Below, in pieces: positions 1-8,222 of a DNA stretch of 64,000 bases. Below the pieces are notes generated by a model, which ran no database searches, had not been told where the DNA came from, and saw nothing but the letters and a program-made list of their open reading frames with translations. Each line of letters begins with the position of its first letter. Position 1 is the stretch's first letter. The stretch spans positions 2,668,501-2,732,500 of the forward strand of contig NZ_CP038267.1 in assembly GCF_004564375.1 (NCBI RefSeq), given 5' to 3'. This stretch comes from Nocardioides euryhalodurans (lineage in GTDB: Bacteria > Actinomycetota > Actinomycetes > Propionibacteriales > Nocardioidaceae). A program made the position numbers and the translations under genes.

Positions 1-1
1 C

Positions 2-451
2 CACCACTTCCCGACCAAGAACGACCTGGTCGTCGCCGCGGTCGAGCACCTCACCGAGCTCCGCGGCCTCGAGCTCGAGCAGGCCCTCGGGCGGCTGCCG
101 AGGGGGAGGGGGCGGACCCAGGCGGTCGTGCGGGTGCTGGGCGACCACTTCAGCTCGCCGGTGTTCGTGGCCGCGCTCGAGCTGTGGGTGGCCGCCCGGA
201 CCGACGAGCTGCTGCTGGCCGCGGTCGCGCCGCTTGAGCAGCGCGTGGGCCGCGAGACCCACCGCCTCACCGTCGAGGCGCTCGGCGTCGACGAGTCCCG
301 GCCCGGCAGCCGCGAGCTCGTGCAGGCGACGCTCGACCTGGTGCGCGGCCTCGGCCTGGCCGACACGATCACCGACGACGCGCGTCGGCGCGCCCGGATC
401 CTCGACCACTGGGCCGCCGTCCTCGACCGCGAGCTGGAGGCGACCCGATGA
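2..451 (+). CDS. TetR-family transcriptional regulator, 5' end cut by window edge
   Basis: The reading frame is open from base 2 with no start codon visible, so the gene begins upstream of the window. The first residues (HHFPTKNDLV) match the end of the TetR recognition helix and the start of the next helix, so most of the DNA-binding domain is missing here. The remaining ~140 residues are helical, as expected for a ligand-sensing C-terminal domain. The stop overlaps the next start (ATGA at 448), so it is probably co-transcribed with the acyl-CoA catabolic cluster downstream and may control it by sensing an acyl-CoA or terpenoid. The ligand is inferred only from context. Confidence 0.8.
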   Translation, partial: HHFPTKNDLVVAAVEHLTELRGLELEQALGRLPRGRGRTQAVVRVLGDHFSSPVFVAALELWVAARTDELLLAAVAPLEQRVGRETHRLTVEALGVDESRPGSRELVQATLDLVRGLGLADTITDDARRRARILDHWAAVLDRELEATR

Positions 452-1242
452 ACGACGTGCTGGAGCAGGTGCTCGCCGACCTCGACGCCGAGGGTGCCCG
501 GCTGGACGCGCTGCTCGACGACCTCCCTGAGGACGACTGGCGGCGCCCGACGCCGGCCCACGGGTGGGACGTCGCCACCCAGGTCGCCCACCTCGCGTGG
601 ACCGACGAGGCCGCCGTCCTCGCCGCGACCGACAAGGCGGCGTGGGACACGCTGCTCCTCGACATGCTCGAGGACCCCGAGGGAGTGGTCGACCGCACCG
701 CGCTCGAGGGCGGTCGGGTGCCGCCCGAGGCGCTGCTCGCCCGCTGGCACACCGCGCGGCGGTCGCTGGCGGATGCGCTGCGCGCCCACCCTCCGGGGGG
801 GCGGATGCCGTGGTTCGGACCGCCGATGTCGGCCACCTCGATGGCCACCGCCCGCTTCATGGAGACCTGGGCCCACGGCCTCGACGTCCACGACGGGCTC
901 GGCGCACGCCCCGAGCCGACCGACCGGATCCGGCACGTCGCCCACCTCGGCGTACGGACGAGGGGCTTCGCGTTCGTGGTGCACGGCCAGGAGGCTCCGA
1001 CCGAGGAGGTCCGGGTCGAGCTCACGGCGCCCAGCGGAGACCTGTGGACGTGGGGGCCCGCGGACGCGGCGCAGTCGGTGAGGGGGTCGGCGTACGACTT
1101 CTGCCTGCTCGTCACCCAGCGCGTGCACCGGCTCGACACCGCCCTGGTCGCACAGGGCCGCGACGCCAACACCTGGCTGGAGATCGCGCAGTGCTTCGCC
1201 GGCCCGCCGGGCGGCGGTCGGGAGCCGGGTTCCGATGGCTGA
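448..1242 (+). CDS. TIGR03084 / DinB-like putative metal-binding protein
   Basis: A 264-residue protein. Its N-terminal ~150 residues resemble the mycothiol-dependent maleylpyruvate isomerase/DinB four-helix fold (WDVATQVAHLAWTD near residues 40-53 carries the typical histidine of the metal site). The rest matches the TIGR03084 family, which actinobacteria often encode beside AtuA-like genes. No reaction is established for the family. It overlaps the regulator upstream by four bases and the AtuA-like gene downstream by eight, which indicates one transcript and a role in the same pathway. The family call rests on recognition of sequence style; the catalytic role is unknown. Confidence 0.75.
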   Translation: MNDVLEQVLADLDAEGARLDALLDDLPEDDWRRPTPAHGWDVATQVAHLAWTDEAAVLAATDKAAWDTLLLDMLEDPEGVVDRTALEGGRVPPEALLARWHTARRSLADALRAHPPGGRMPWFGPPMSATSMATARFMETWAHGLDVHDGLGARPEPTDRIRHVAHLGVRTRGFAFVVHGQEAPTEEVRVELTAPSGDLWTWGPADAAQSVRGSAYDFCLLVTQRVHRLDTALVAQGRDANTWLEIAQCFAGPPGGGREPGSDG

Positions 1243-2971
1243 GCCCCTGCGGATCGGCAACTGCTCCGGCTTCTACGGCGACCGGCTCTCCGCGATGCGC
1301 GAGATGCTGGAGGGCTCGGCCGACGGCCGCTCGCTCGACGTGCTCACCGGCGACTACCTCGCCGAGCTCACGATGCTCATCCTGGGCCGCGACACGATGA
1401 AGGACCCGTCGCTGGGCTACGCCCGCACCTTCGTGCGCCAGGCCGAGGACTGCCTCGGTCTCGCGCTGGAGCGGGGCGTACGGATCGTGGCCAACGCCGG
1501 CGGGCTCAACCCCGCCGGCCTCGCCGCCCGGCTGCGCGAGGTCGCGGGCGGGCTCGGCCTCGACCCCGCGATCGCCCACGTCGAGGGCGACGACGTGCGC
1601 GAGCTGTCCTTCGAGGGCGCCCTGACCGCCAACGCCTACCTCGGGGGCTTCGGCATCGCCGCCGCCCTCGCCGCCGGCGCCGACGTGGTCGTCACCGGCC
1701 GGGTCACCGACGCCTCGCTCGTCCTCGGGCCGGCGGTCGCCCACCACGGCTGGACGACCGGCGACCTGGACGCGCTCGCGGGCGCGGTCGTCGCCGGGCA
1801 CGTCCTGGAGTGCGGCACGCAGGCGACCGGCGGCAACTTCTCCGGCTTCGCGTCGCTGCCCGCCGCCGCCCGCTCGCGGCCCCTCGGCTTCCCGGTGGCC
1901 GAGGTGGCCGGGGACGGGTCGAGCGTCATCACCAAGAACGACGACACCGGTGGCGCGGTCACCCTCGACACCGTCACCGCGCAGCTGCTCTACGAGATCC
2001 AGTCCACCCGCTACCTCGGACCCGACGTCACCGTCGACCTCGCCTCCGTCCGGCTGGAGCAGACCGGCCCCGACCGGGTCACGATCAGCGGCGTCCGCGG
2101 GTCGCCGCCGCCGGAGCAGCTGAAGGTGGGCGTCAACGAGCTCGGCGGCTTCCGCAACGCCGTCGAGCTGGTGCTGACCGGCCTCGACGTCGAGGCGAAG
2201 GCGGCGTGGGTCCGCGAGCAGCTCGAGGCCGCGCTGGACCCGGCTCCGGCCGACGTCGACTGGTCGCCGGTGGTCGCCCCGGCGACCGACGCCGCGACCG
2301 AGGAGTCCGCGTCGGTGCTGTTCCGGTGCACCGTCCGCGACCCCGACGCCGAGCGGGTCGGCCGCCCCTTCACGGCCGCGGCCGTCGAGCTGGCGCTGGC
2401 CTCCTACCCCGGCTTCACGATGACGGCGCCGCCCGGCCCGGCGACGCCGTACGGCATCTTCCGGGCGGCGTACGTCGACCGCTCGGCCGTCCGCCACACC
2501 GTCGTCCACGCCGACGGCCGGCGCGAGGTGGTGCCCGACCCGCCGACCACGCCGCACCCCGCGGAGGACCGGACCGGCACCCGGCCCTCGCCGTACCCGC
2601 ACCCCATCGACACCCTCACCCGCCGGGTGCCGCTCGGCACCTTCGTCCACGCCCGCTCGGGCGACAAGGGAGGCGACGCCAATCTCGGGCTGTGGGTGGC
2701 CCACGACTCCGCGGCGCCGGAGAAGCACGCCGCCCGCGTGGCGTGGCTGTCCAAGCTGATCACTCCCGAGCGGATCCGGGAGCTGGTCCCCGAGGCGGCC
2801 GACCTCGACGTGGAGGTCTTCCTGCTGCCCGACCTCGGCGGCGTCAACGTGGTGCTGCACGGCCTGCTCGGCCAGGGCGTCGCCGCCTCGACCCGCTTCG
2901 ACCCGCAGGCCAAGGGACTGGGCGAGTGGGTGCGGTCCCGGTTCGTGTCGATCGAGGAGGGGCTGCTGTGA
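1235..2971 (+). CDS. AtuA-like acyclic terpene utilization protein (DUF1446)
   Basis: A 578-residue protein opening with the DUF1446 signature (RIGNCSGFYGDR, then the LTGDYLAELTM segment). It ends in a separate domain of about 100 residues starting near VPLGTFVHARSGDKGGDAN, the ferredoxin-fold C-terminal module of AtuA. AtuA is needed for citronellol/geraniol growth in Pseudomonas, but its exact chemistry is not known. Placement before an acyl-CoA dehydrogenase and a biotin-dependent carboxylase is consistent with an Atu-like pathway. No AtuB (dehydrogenase) or AtuE (hydratase) homologue is present in the window, so the substrate could be another branched acyl-CoA. The full two-domain length argues for an intact gene. 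Confidence 0.8.
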   Translation: MAEPLRIGNCSGFYGDRLSAMREMLEGSADGRSLDVLTGDYLAELTMLILGRDTMKDPSLGYARTFVRQAEDCLGLALERGVRIVANAGGLNPAGLAARLREVAGGLGLDPAIAHVEGDDVRELSFEGALTANAYLGGFGIAAALAAGADVVVTGRVTDASLVLGPAVAHHGWTTGDLDALAGAVVAGHVLECGTQATGGNFSGFASLPAAARSRPLGFPVAEVAGDGSSVITKNDDTGGAVTLDTVTAQLLYEIQSTRYLGPDVTVDLASVRLEQTGPDRVTISGVRGSPPPEQLKVGVNELGGFRNAVELVLTGLDVEAKAAWVREQLEAALDPAPADVDWSPVVAPATDAATEESASVLFRCTVRDPDAERVGRPFTAAAVELALASYPGFTMTAPPGPATPYGIFRAAYVDRSAVRHTVVHADGRREVVPDPPTTPHPAEDRTGTRPSPYPHPIDTLTRRVPLGTFVHARSGDKGGDANLGLWVAHDSAAPEKHAARVAWLSKLITPERIRELVPEAADLDVEVFLLPDLGGVNVVLHGLLGQGVAASTRFDPQAKGLGEWVRSRFVSIEEGLL

Positions 2972-2974
2972 GGG

Positions 2975-3077
2975 CCTGCGTATTTCCCATGTTCTGTTGC
3001 CGCGTGCTCATCTCTCACGGCCGACCGAGCATGAGAAGTGAGCACCTCCCTACATCTCATGGGAAATGCCCAGCAGG
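2975..3077. repeat. 103-nt imperfect palindrome / long hairpin in the leader of the acyl-CoA dehydrogenase gene
   Basis: Three nested arm pairs are visible. CCTGC (2975-2979) pairs with GCAGG (3073-3077). ATTTCCCATG (2982-2991) pairs perfectly with CATGGGAAAT (3058-3067). GTGCTCATCTCTCA (3004-3017) pairs with TGAGAAGTGAGCAC (3032-3045) with two mismatches. The element fills almost all of the 115-bp gap between the AtuA-like and dehydrogenase genes, is clearly richer in A+T than its surroundings, and its 3' arm contains the purine stretch (AGCAGG) that would serve as ribosome-binding site for the ATG at 3087. It may be a cis-acting RNA structure, an internal terminator, or a decayed non-autonomous element. 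Confidence 0.7.
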
Positions 3078-3086
3078 TGACACACC

Positions 3087-4220
3087 ATGACCACCGACCA
3101 CGAAGCGCTGAAGCAGACCGCCGCCGAGTTCGTACGCCGCGAGGTCGCCCCCCACCTCGACGACTGGGAGGCGGCTGGCGAGGTGCCGCGCGACCTGCAC
3201 CGCGCAGCGGCGAGGCAGGGCCTGCTCGGTCTCGCCTTCCCCGAGGAGGTCGGCGGCCAGGGCGGTGACCTGCTGATGAGCATCGCGGCCATGGAGGGCT
3301 GCTTCGAGGCGGGCGCGTCCAGCGGCCTGATGGCAGCGCTGTTCACCAGCGGCATCGCGCTGCCCCACATCGCGGCCTCGGGCGACGCCGACCTGGTCGA
3401 GCGGTTCGTCCGGCCGACGCTCGCCGGGGAGCTGATCGGCAGCCTGGCGATCACCGAGCCGGGTGGCGGGTCTGACGTCGCCTCGATCCGCACCACCGCC
3501 AGGCGCGACGGGGACCACCTCGTCGTCAACGGCACCAAGACCTTCATCACCAGTGGCGTCCGCGCCGACTTCGTGACCACCGCCGTCCGCACGGGAGGCG
3601 AGGGCCACGGCGGCCTCAGCCTGCTCGTGATCGAGAAGGGCACGCCCGGCTTCACCGTCGACCGTGCCCTCACCACGATGGGCTGGCACTGCTCCGACAC
3701 CGCCGAGCTCGGTTTCGCCGATTGCCGGGTCCCCGCGGCGAACCTGGTCGGTCGGCAGGACACCGGGTTCGCCCAGATCGCCGAGCAGTTCGTCGTCGAG
3801 CGGCTCGCCCTGGCGGTCCACGGCTACGGCATCGCGGCCCGCAGCCTCGCGCTGACGGCGGCCTACGTCCGCGAGCGCGAGGCCTTCGGCCGCCCGCTGG
3901 TGAGCAACCAGGTGGTCCGACACACGCTGGTCGAGATGCGGCGCCAGGTGGAGGTCGCCCGGGCCTACACCCACGAGGTCGCCCGCCGGCACGTCGCCGG
4001 GGAGGGCGTCGTGGCCGAGGCGTGCCTGGCCAAGCAGACCGCGGTGCAGTGCGCGACGTACGTCTGCGACAAGGCGGTGCAGCTGCACGGCGGCACCGGC
4101 TACCTGACCGGGACCGAGGTGGAGCGGCACTACCGCGACGCCCGGATCCTGCCGATCGGAGGAGGAGCGACCGAGGTGTTGACCGACCTGACCGCACGAC
4201 TGATGGGCTACGCACCATGA
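3087..4220 (+). CDS. Acyl-CoA dehydrogenase
   Basis: A 377-residue flavoprotein, the normal size for the family. It should introduce an alpha,beta double bond into an acyl-CoA, passing electrons to ETF. The flavin/substrate segment ITEPGGGSDVASI and the C-terminal HGGTGYLTGTEVERHYRDARI block are present. The usual EGT glutamate near the C-terminus is replaced (IGGGATEV). A glutamate in VVERLALAVHG, the helix-G position used by isovaleryl-CoA dehydrogenase, could be the catalytic base; that is consistent with a branched substrate such as isovaleryl- or citronellyl-CoA. It follows a 103-nt hairpin and overlaps the next start by four bases. Confidence 0.88.
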   Translation: MTTDHEALKQTAAEFVRREVAPHLDDWEAAGEVPRDLHRAAARQGLLGLAFPEEVGGQGGDLLMSIAAMEGCFEAGASSGLMAALFTSGIALPHIAASGDADLVERFVRPTLAGELIGSLAITEPGGGSDVASIRTTARRDGDHLVVNGTKTFITSGVRADFVTTAVRTGGEGHGGLSLLVIEKGTPGFTVDRALTTMGWHCSDTAELGFADCRVPAANLVGRQDTGFAQIAEQFVVERLALAVHGYGIAARSLALTAAYVREREAFGRPLVSNQVVRHTLVEMRRQVEVARAYTHEVARRHVAGEGVVAEACLAKQTAVQCATYVCDKAVQLHGGTGYLTGTEVERHYRDARILPIGGGATEVLTDLTARLMGYAP

Positions 4221-4714
4221 TCAAGCGCACCGTGACCACGCTCTTCCCGCCGCCGACCGGCGAGGTGTCGGTCTGGATGGACGCCACCCCCGCCGCCACC
4301 TGGGACCTCGTGAGCGACGTGACCCGGATCGGCGAGTTCAGCCCCGAGACGTTCGAGGCCCGCTGGCGGCGCGGGTACGACGGCCCCGAGGTCGGTGCCA
4401 AGTTCAAGGGCCACGTGAGGCGCAACGGCGTCGGCCCGACGTACTGGAGTGCCTGCACCGTCACCGCCTGCGAGCCCGAGCGGCTCTTCGAGTTCTCCGT
4501 CGGCACCGACGGGACGCAGGTCAACAACTGGGGCTACCGGCTCGAGCCGAAGGACGGCGGCACGCTCGTGACGGAGTACTTCCGGCTCGAGACCTCGCTG
4601 CCCATGCGCGCCTACTGGACCGCGCTCGGCTTCCTGCGCAAGCGCACCAACGAGAACGGCATGCGCACCACGCTGGAGCGGATGAAGGCGGTCCTGGAGG
4701 AGGGCCAGGCGTGA
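4217..4714 (+). CDS. SRPBCC-family (START/polyketide-cyclase-like) protein
   Basis: A 165-residue protein beginning at the ATG that overlaps the preceding TGA. The pattern of an N-terminal strand (EVSVWMDATPAATWDLVSD), a central long hydrophobic cavity region and a C-terminal amphipathic helix fits the SRPBCC helix-grip fold. Such proteins bind hydrophobic ligands, and in catabolic clusters they are often of unknown role. It sits between the acyl-CoA dehydrogenase and the carboxylase beta subunit with overlaps on both sides, so it is translated with them. A ligand or chaperone role for the acyl intermediate is inference only. Confidence 0.75.
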   Translation: MIKRTVTTLFPPPTGEVSVWMDATPAATWDLVSDVTRIGEFSPETFEARWRRGYDGPEVGAKFKGHVRRNGVGPTYWSACTVTACEPERLFEFSVGTDGTQVNNWGYRLEPKDGGTLVTEYFRLETSLPMRAYWTALGFLRKRTNENGMRTTLERMKAVLEEGQA

Positions 4715-6279
4715 CGAATCGGGAGGCGATGCTCGACAAGCTCGCGGAGCTCGACACCGAGCACGCGCGGGCGGTCGCCGGTGGCGGCGAGAAGTACGTC
4801 GACCGCCACCACGCCCGCGGCAAGCTGCTGCCCCGCGAGCGGATCGAGCTGCTCGTCGACGAGGGCTCGGCCTTCCTCGAGCTCTCGCCGCTGGCCGGCT
4901 GGGGGAGCGATTTCACGGTGGGCGCCAGCGTGGTCACCGGCATCGGTGTGATCGAGGGCGTCGAGTGCATGATCACCGCCAACGACCCCACGGTGAAGGG
5001 CGGCGCGAGCAACCCGTGGACGGTCCGCAAGATCTTCCGCGCCAGCCAGATCGCCGAGGAGAACGGGCTGCCGACGGTCGCGCTCGTGGAGTCCGGCGGC
5101 GCGGACCTGCCGACCCAGAAGGAGATCTTCATCCCCGGAGGCCGGCTGTTCCGCGACATCACCCGCAGCTCGGCGGCCAGGCAGCCGACGGTGGCGCTGG
5201 TGTTCGGCAACTCCACCGCCGGGGGTGCCTACGTCCCCGGCATGAGCGACTACACCGTGATGGTCAAGGAGCAGGCGAAGGTCTTCCTCGGCGGTCCGCC
5301 GCTGGTGAAGATGGCCACCGGCGAGGAGTCCGACGACGAGTCGCTGGGCGGTGCCGAGATGCACGCCCGGACCTCCGGCCTGGCCGACTACCTCGCCGAG
5401 GACGAGCGCGACGCGATCCGGATCGGGCGGCGGATCGTGGCGCGGCTCAACTGGCGCAAGGCGCGCACCGCGCCGACGGCGTACGCCGAGCCCGACAGCG
5501 ACCCCGACGGCCTGCTCGACCTGATCCCCGCCGATCTCAAGGAGCCGTTCGACCCGCGCGAGGTGATCGCGCGGATCTGCGACGGCGCCTCGGCCACCAA
5601 CGGCCGGGCCTTCGACGAGTTCAAGCCGCTCTACGGTCCGTCGCTGGTGACCGGCTGGGCGCGGATCCACGGCCACCCGGTCGGCATCCTCGCCAACGCC
5701 CAGGGCGTGCTGTTCAGCGAGGAGGCGCAGAAGGCGACGCAGTTCATCCAGCTCGCCAACCAGGTCGACACCCCGCTGCTGTTCCTCCACAACACGACCG
5801 GCTACATGGTCGGCGCGGAGTACGAGCAGGGCGGGATCATCAAGCACGGCGCGATGATGATCAACGCGGTCTCCAACTCCACCGTCCCGCACCTCAGCGT
5901 GATCATGGGTGCGTCCTACGGAGCCGGCAACTACGGCATGAACGGCCGCGCCTTCGACCCGCGCTTCCTCTTCACCTGGCCCTCCGCCAAGTCGGCGGTG
6001 ATGGGCCCGGCCCAGCTCGCGGGCGTCCTCTCGATCGTGGCCCGCGCCGCGGCCGAGGCGAAGGGGACGGCCTACGACGAGGAGGGTGACGCCGGCATGC
6101 GCGCCTACGTCGAGCAGATGGTCGAGGAGCAGTCGCTGCCGTTCGCGCTCTCCGGGATGCTCTACGACGACGGCGTCATCGATCCCCGCGACACCCGTAC
6201 CGTCCTCGGCATCTGCCTGTCCGTGATCGACACCTCGGCGTACGCCGGCACCGACCGCTTCGGCGTCTTCAGGATGTGA
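4711..6279 (+). CDS. Acyl-CoA carboxylase beta (carboxyltransferase) subunit, methylcrotonyl/geranyl-CoA type
   Basis: A 522-residue carboxyltransferase, the usual length for MCC/GCC beta subunits (N-lobe ~1-270, C-lobe ~270-522). Recognisable blocks are the N-lobe VESGGADLPTQ and STAGGAYVPGMSDY segments, and the C-lobe LLFLHNTTGYMVG and GASYGAGNYGMNGRAFDPRF segments that bind CoA and biotin. It moves carboxylate from carboxybiotin to a branched unsaturated acyl-CoA. Start is GTG inside a GTGA overlap with the upstream gene, and its stop overlaps the alpha-subunit start. With the AtuA-like gene upstream it may act as AtuC (geranyl-CoA), but methylcrotonyl-CoA cannot be excluded. Confidence 0.88.
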   Translation: MTNREAMLDKLAELDTEHARAVAGGGEKYVDRHHARGKLLPRERIELLVDEGSAFLELSPLAGWGSDFTVGASVVTGIGVIEGVECMITANDPTVKGGASNPWTVRKIFRASQIAEENGLPTVALVESGGADLPTQKEIFIPGGRLFRDITRSSAARQPTVALVFGNSTAGGAYVPGMSDYTVMVKEQAKVFLGGPPLVKMATGEESDDESLGGAEMHARTSGLADYLAEDERDAIRIGRRIVARLNWRKARTAPTAYAEPDSDPDGLLDLIPADLKEPFDPREVIARICDGASATNGRAFDEFKPLYGPSLVTGWARIHGHPVGILANAQGVLFSEEAQKATQFIQLANQVDTPLLFLHNTTGYMVGAEYEQGGIIKHGAMMINAVSNSTVPHLSVIMGASYGAGNYGMNGRAFDPRFLFTWPSAKSAVMGPAQLAGVLSIVARAAAEAKGTAYDEEGDAGMRAYVEQMVEEQSLPFALSGMLYDDGVIDPRDTRTVLGICLSVIDTSAYAGTDRFGVFRM

Positions 6280-8222
6280 TGGCGATGATCTCCAGACTGC
6301 TCGTCGCCAACCGGGCCGAGATCGCCAGCCGGGTGTTCCGCACCTGCCGCAGCCTCGGCATCCAGACCGTGGCGGTCCACTCCGACGCCGACGCCGGCCT
6401 GCCCTACGTCCGCGAGGCCGACGTCTCGGTCCGACTGCCCGGCAACGCGCCGTCCGAGACCTACCTCGACGTCGACGCCCTGCTGCACGCGGCGAAGCGG
6501 ACCGGCGCCGACGCGATCCACCCCGGCTACGGCTTCCTGTCCGAGAACGCCGACTTCGCCCGTGCGGTCGGGGCCGCGGGCCTGGCCTGGGTCGGCCCCT
6601 CGCCGGAGTCGATCGAGGCGATGGGCTCCAAGATCGGGGCGAAGCGGATCATGCGCGATGCCGGCGTACCGGTGCTGCAGGCGCCAGCAGAGCCGAGCGA
6701 CTCCGACCTGCCGCTCATCGTGAAGGCCTCCGCGGGGGGTGGCGGGCGGGGGATGCGGATCGTGCGTGACCTGGCCCGCCTCGACGCCGAGGTGGCGCTG
6801 GCGACGGCGGAGGCCGAGAGCGCCTTCGGCGACGGCACCGTCTTCGTCGAGCCGTACGTCGAGCGGAGCCGCCACGTCGAGGTGCAGGTCGTCGGGGACC
6901 GGCACGGCGACGTCCTCGTGCTCGGCGAGCGCGACTGCTCGATCCAGCGCCGGCACCAGAAGGTGGTGGAGGAGGCCCCGGCGCCCGACCTCGACCGCAC
7001 GGTCGCGGCCGCGATGCACGAGGCCGCGCGCGCCGCCGCCACGGCGATCGGCTACGTCGGCGCCGGGACCGTCGAGTTCCTCTACGACCCGGAGACCGAG
7101 CGGTTCTTCTTCCTGGAGATGAACACCCGGCTGCAGGTGGAGCACCCGGTGACCGAGGAGGTCTTCGGCGTCGACCTGGTCGCGCTGCAGCTCGCCGTCG
7201 CCGAGGGCGCCTCGTGTGCCCCAGGCCGGTCCATGGACCGGCCTCAGGCACACGCCGCGGGGTTGCGGCCGTTCGGTCACGCCATCGAGGTCCGCCTCTA
7301 CGCCGAGGACCCCACGCAGGACTTCCAGCCCCAGAGCGGTGTCCTCACGGCGTTCGAGATCCCCGTGAGTGAGGGCCTCCGGGTGGAGGCCGGATTCGCC
7401 GCCGGGTCGGAGGTCTCCACCCACTACGACGCGATGCTCGCGAAGGTGATCGCCCACGGCCCGTCCAGGCTCGCCGCGGCCCGGCGGCTGGCCGGCGCGC
7501 TGGACCGGGCCCGCATCCACGGGGTCACCACCAACCGCGACCTGCTGGTCCGGATCCTGCGGGACCCGGACTTCCTGGCCGCCCGGGTCGCCACCGACTT
7601 CCTCGACCGCACCTCGGTCGTCGCTGCCAGCGACACCGGGGAGCCGCCGCGGCAGCTGCTCGTGGCCGCCACGGTCGCGCTCGCCGAGGCCCGGCGCGAC
7701 CGCCGGGTCGTCCAGCACGGGGTCCCTGTCGGCTGGCGCAACGTCACCTCGCAGCCGCAGGTGACCACCTTCGAGCCGGACCTCGAGGTCGCCTGGTACG
7801 GAGGCCGCGACGGCTACGTCGTCGACGGGCTCGAGGTCGCTTCGGTCACCCCGCGCTCCGTGACGCTCGTCCAGGACGGGATCGCGGCGACGTACGCCGT
7901 CCGGGTCGACGGCACGGCAGTCGAGGTCGACGGCCCCGTGGGTCACGCGCGGCTGGTCGAGCGCCCGCGGTTCACCGACCCGGCCGACGCGGTCGCGAGC
8001 GGCAGCCTGCTGGCGCCGATGCCCGGCACGGTCGTCCGGGTCGCGGTCGCCGTCGGAGACGTGGTCGAGGCCGGTCAGCAGGTGCTGGTGCTCGAGGCGA
8101 TGAAGATGCAGCACCCCGTCGCCGCGCCGCACGCCGGCACGGTGACCGAGATCGACGTACGTCCCGGCGCGCAGGTCGCCGCCGGAGAGGTCCTGGCAGT
8201 CGTGGAAGAGGAGCAGGGATGA
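6276..8222 (+). CDS. Acyl-CoA carboxylase alpha subunit (biotin carboxylase + biotin carrier), carrying an in-frame palindromic insert
   Basis: A 648-residue protein with an N-terminal biotin carboxylase domain, an ATP-grasp loop (KASAGGGGRGMRIV), and a C-terminal biotinyl domain with EAMKM whose Lys610 is the biotin site. It pairs with the carboxyltransferase encoded immediately upstream. Starts GTG(6276) or ATG(6279) are both possible. Between the ATP-grasp core and the C-terminal carboxylase domain, just before GHAIEVRLYAEDP, the linker is about nine residues longer than in family members I know. It is encoded by a 40-nt palindrome (7214-7253, residues ~313-327) that also occurs twice outside genes. 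The reading frame is preserved across it. Confidence 0.9.
   Translation: MMAMISRLLVANRAEIASRVFRTCRSLGIQTVAVHSDADAGLPYVREADVSVRLPGNAPSETYLDVDALLHAAKRTGADAIHPGYGFLSENADFARAVGAAGLAWVGPSPESIEAMGSKIGAKRIMRDAGVPVLQAPAEPSDSDLPLIVKASAGGGGRGMRIVRDLARLDAEVALATAEAESAFGDGTVFVEPYVERSRHVEVQVVGDRHGDVLVLGERDCSIQRRHQKVVEEAPAPDLDRTVAAAMHEAARAAATAIGYVGAGTVEFLYDPETERFFFLEMNTRLQVEHPVTEEVFGVDLVALQLAVAEGASCAPGRSMDRPQAHAAGLRPFGHAIEVRLYAEDPTQDFQPQSGVLTAFEIPVSEGLRVEAGFAAGSEVSTHYDAMLAKVIAHGPSRLAAARRLAGALDRARIHGVTTNRDLLVRILRDPDFLAARVATDFLDRTSVVAASDTGEPPRQLLVAATVALAEARRDRRVVQHGVPVGWRNVTSQPQVTTFEPDLEVAWYGGRDGYVVDGLEVASVTPRSVTLVQDGIAATYAVRVDGTAVEVDGPVGHARLVERPRFTDPADAVASGSLLAPMPGTVVRVAVAVGDVVEAGQQVLVLEAMKMQHPVAAPHAGTVTEIDVRPGAQVAAGEVLAVVEEEQG
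7214..7253. repeat. 40-nt dispersed palindrome, copy 1 (inside the carboxylase alpha gene)
   Basis: The arms GTGTGCCCCAGGCCGGTCCA and TGGACCGGCCTCAGGCACAC are inverted repeats with 18 of 20 positions pairing and no loop. It is followed by CGCCGCG, a flank shared with copies at 9395 and 28162. It is translated as CAPGRSMDRPQAHAAG within the carboxylase, in a linker where homologues have a shorter, unrelated sequence. Confidence 0.85.

Noticed and set aside
3087..8222. A plain leucine (liu) degradation operon
   Set aside because: Isovaleryl-CoA-dehydrogenase-like and MCC-like genes fit, but the hydratase and HMG-CoA lyase are missing and an AtuA-like gene is built in, so the substrate is left open.
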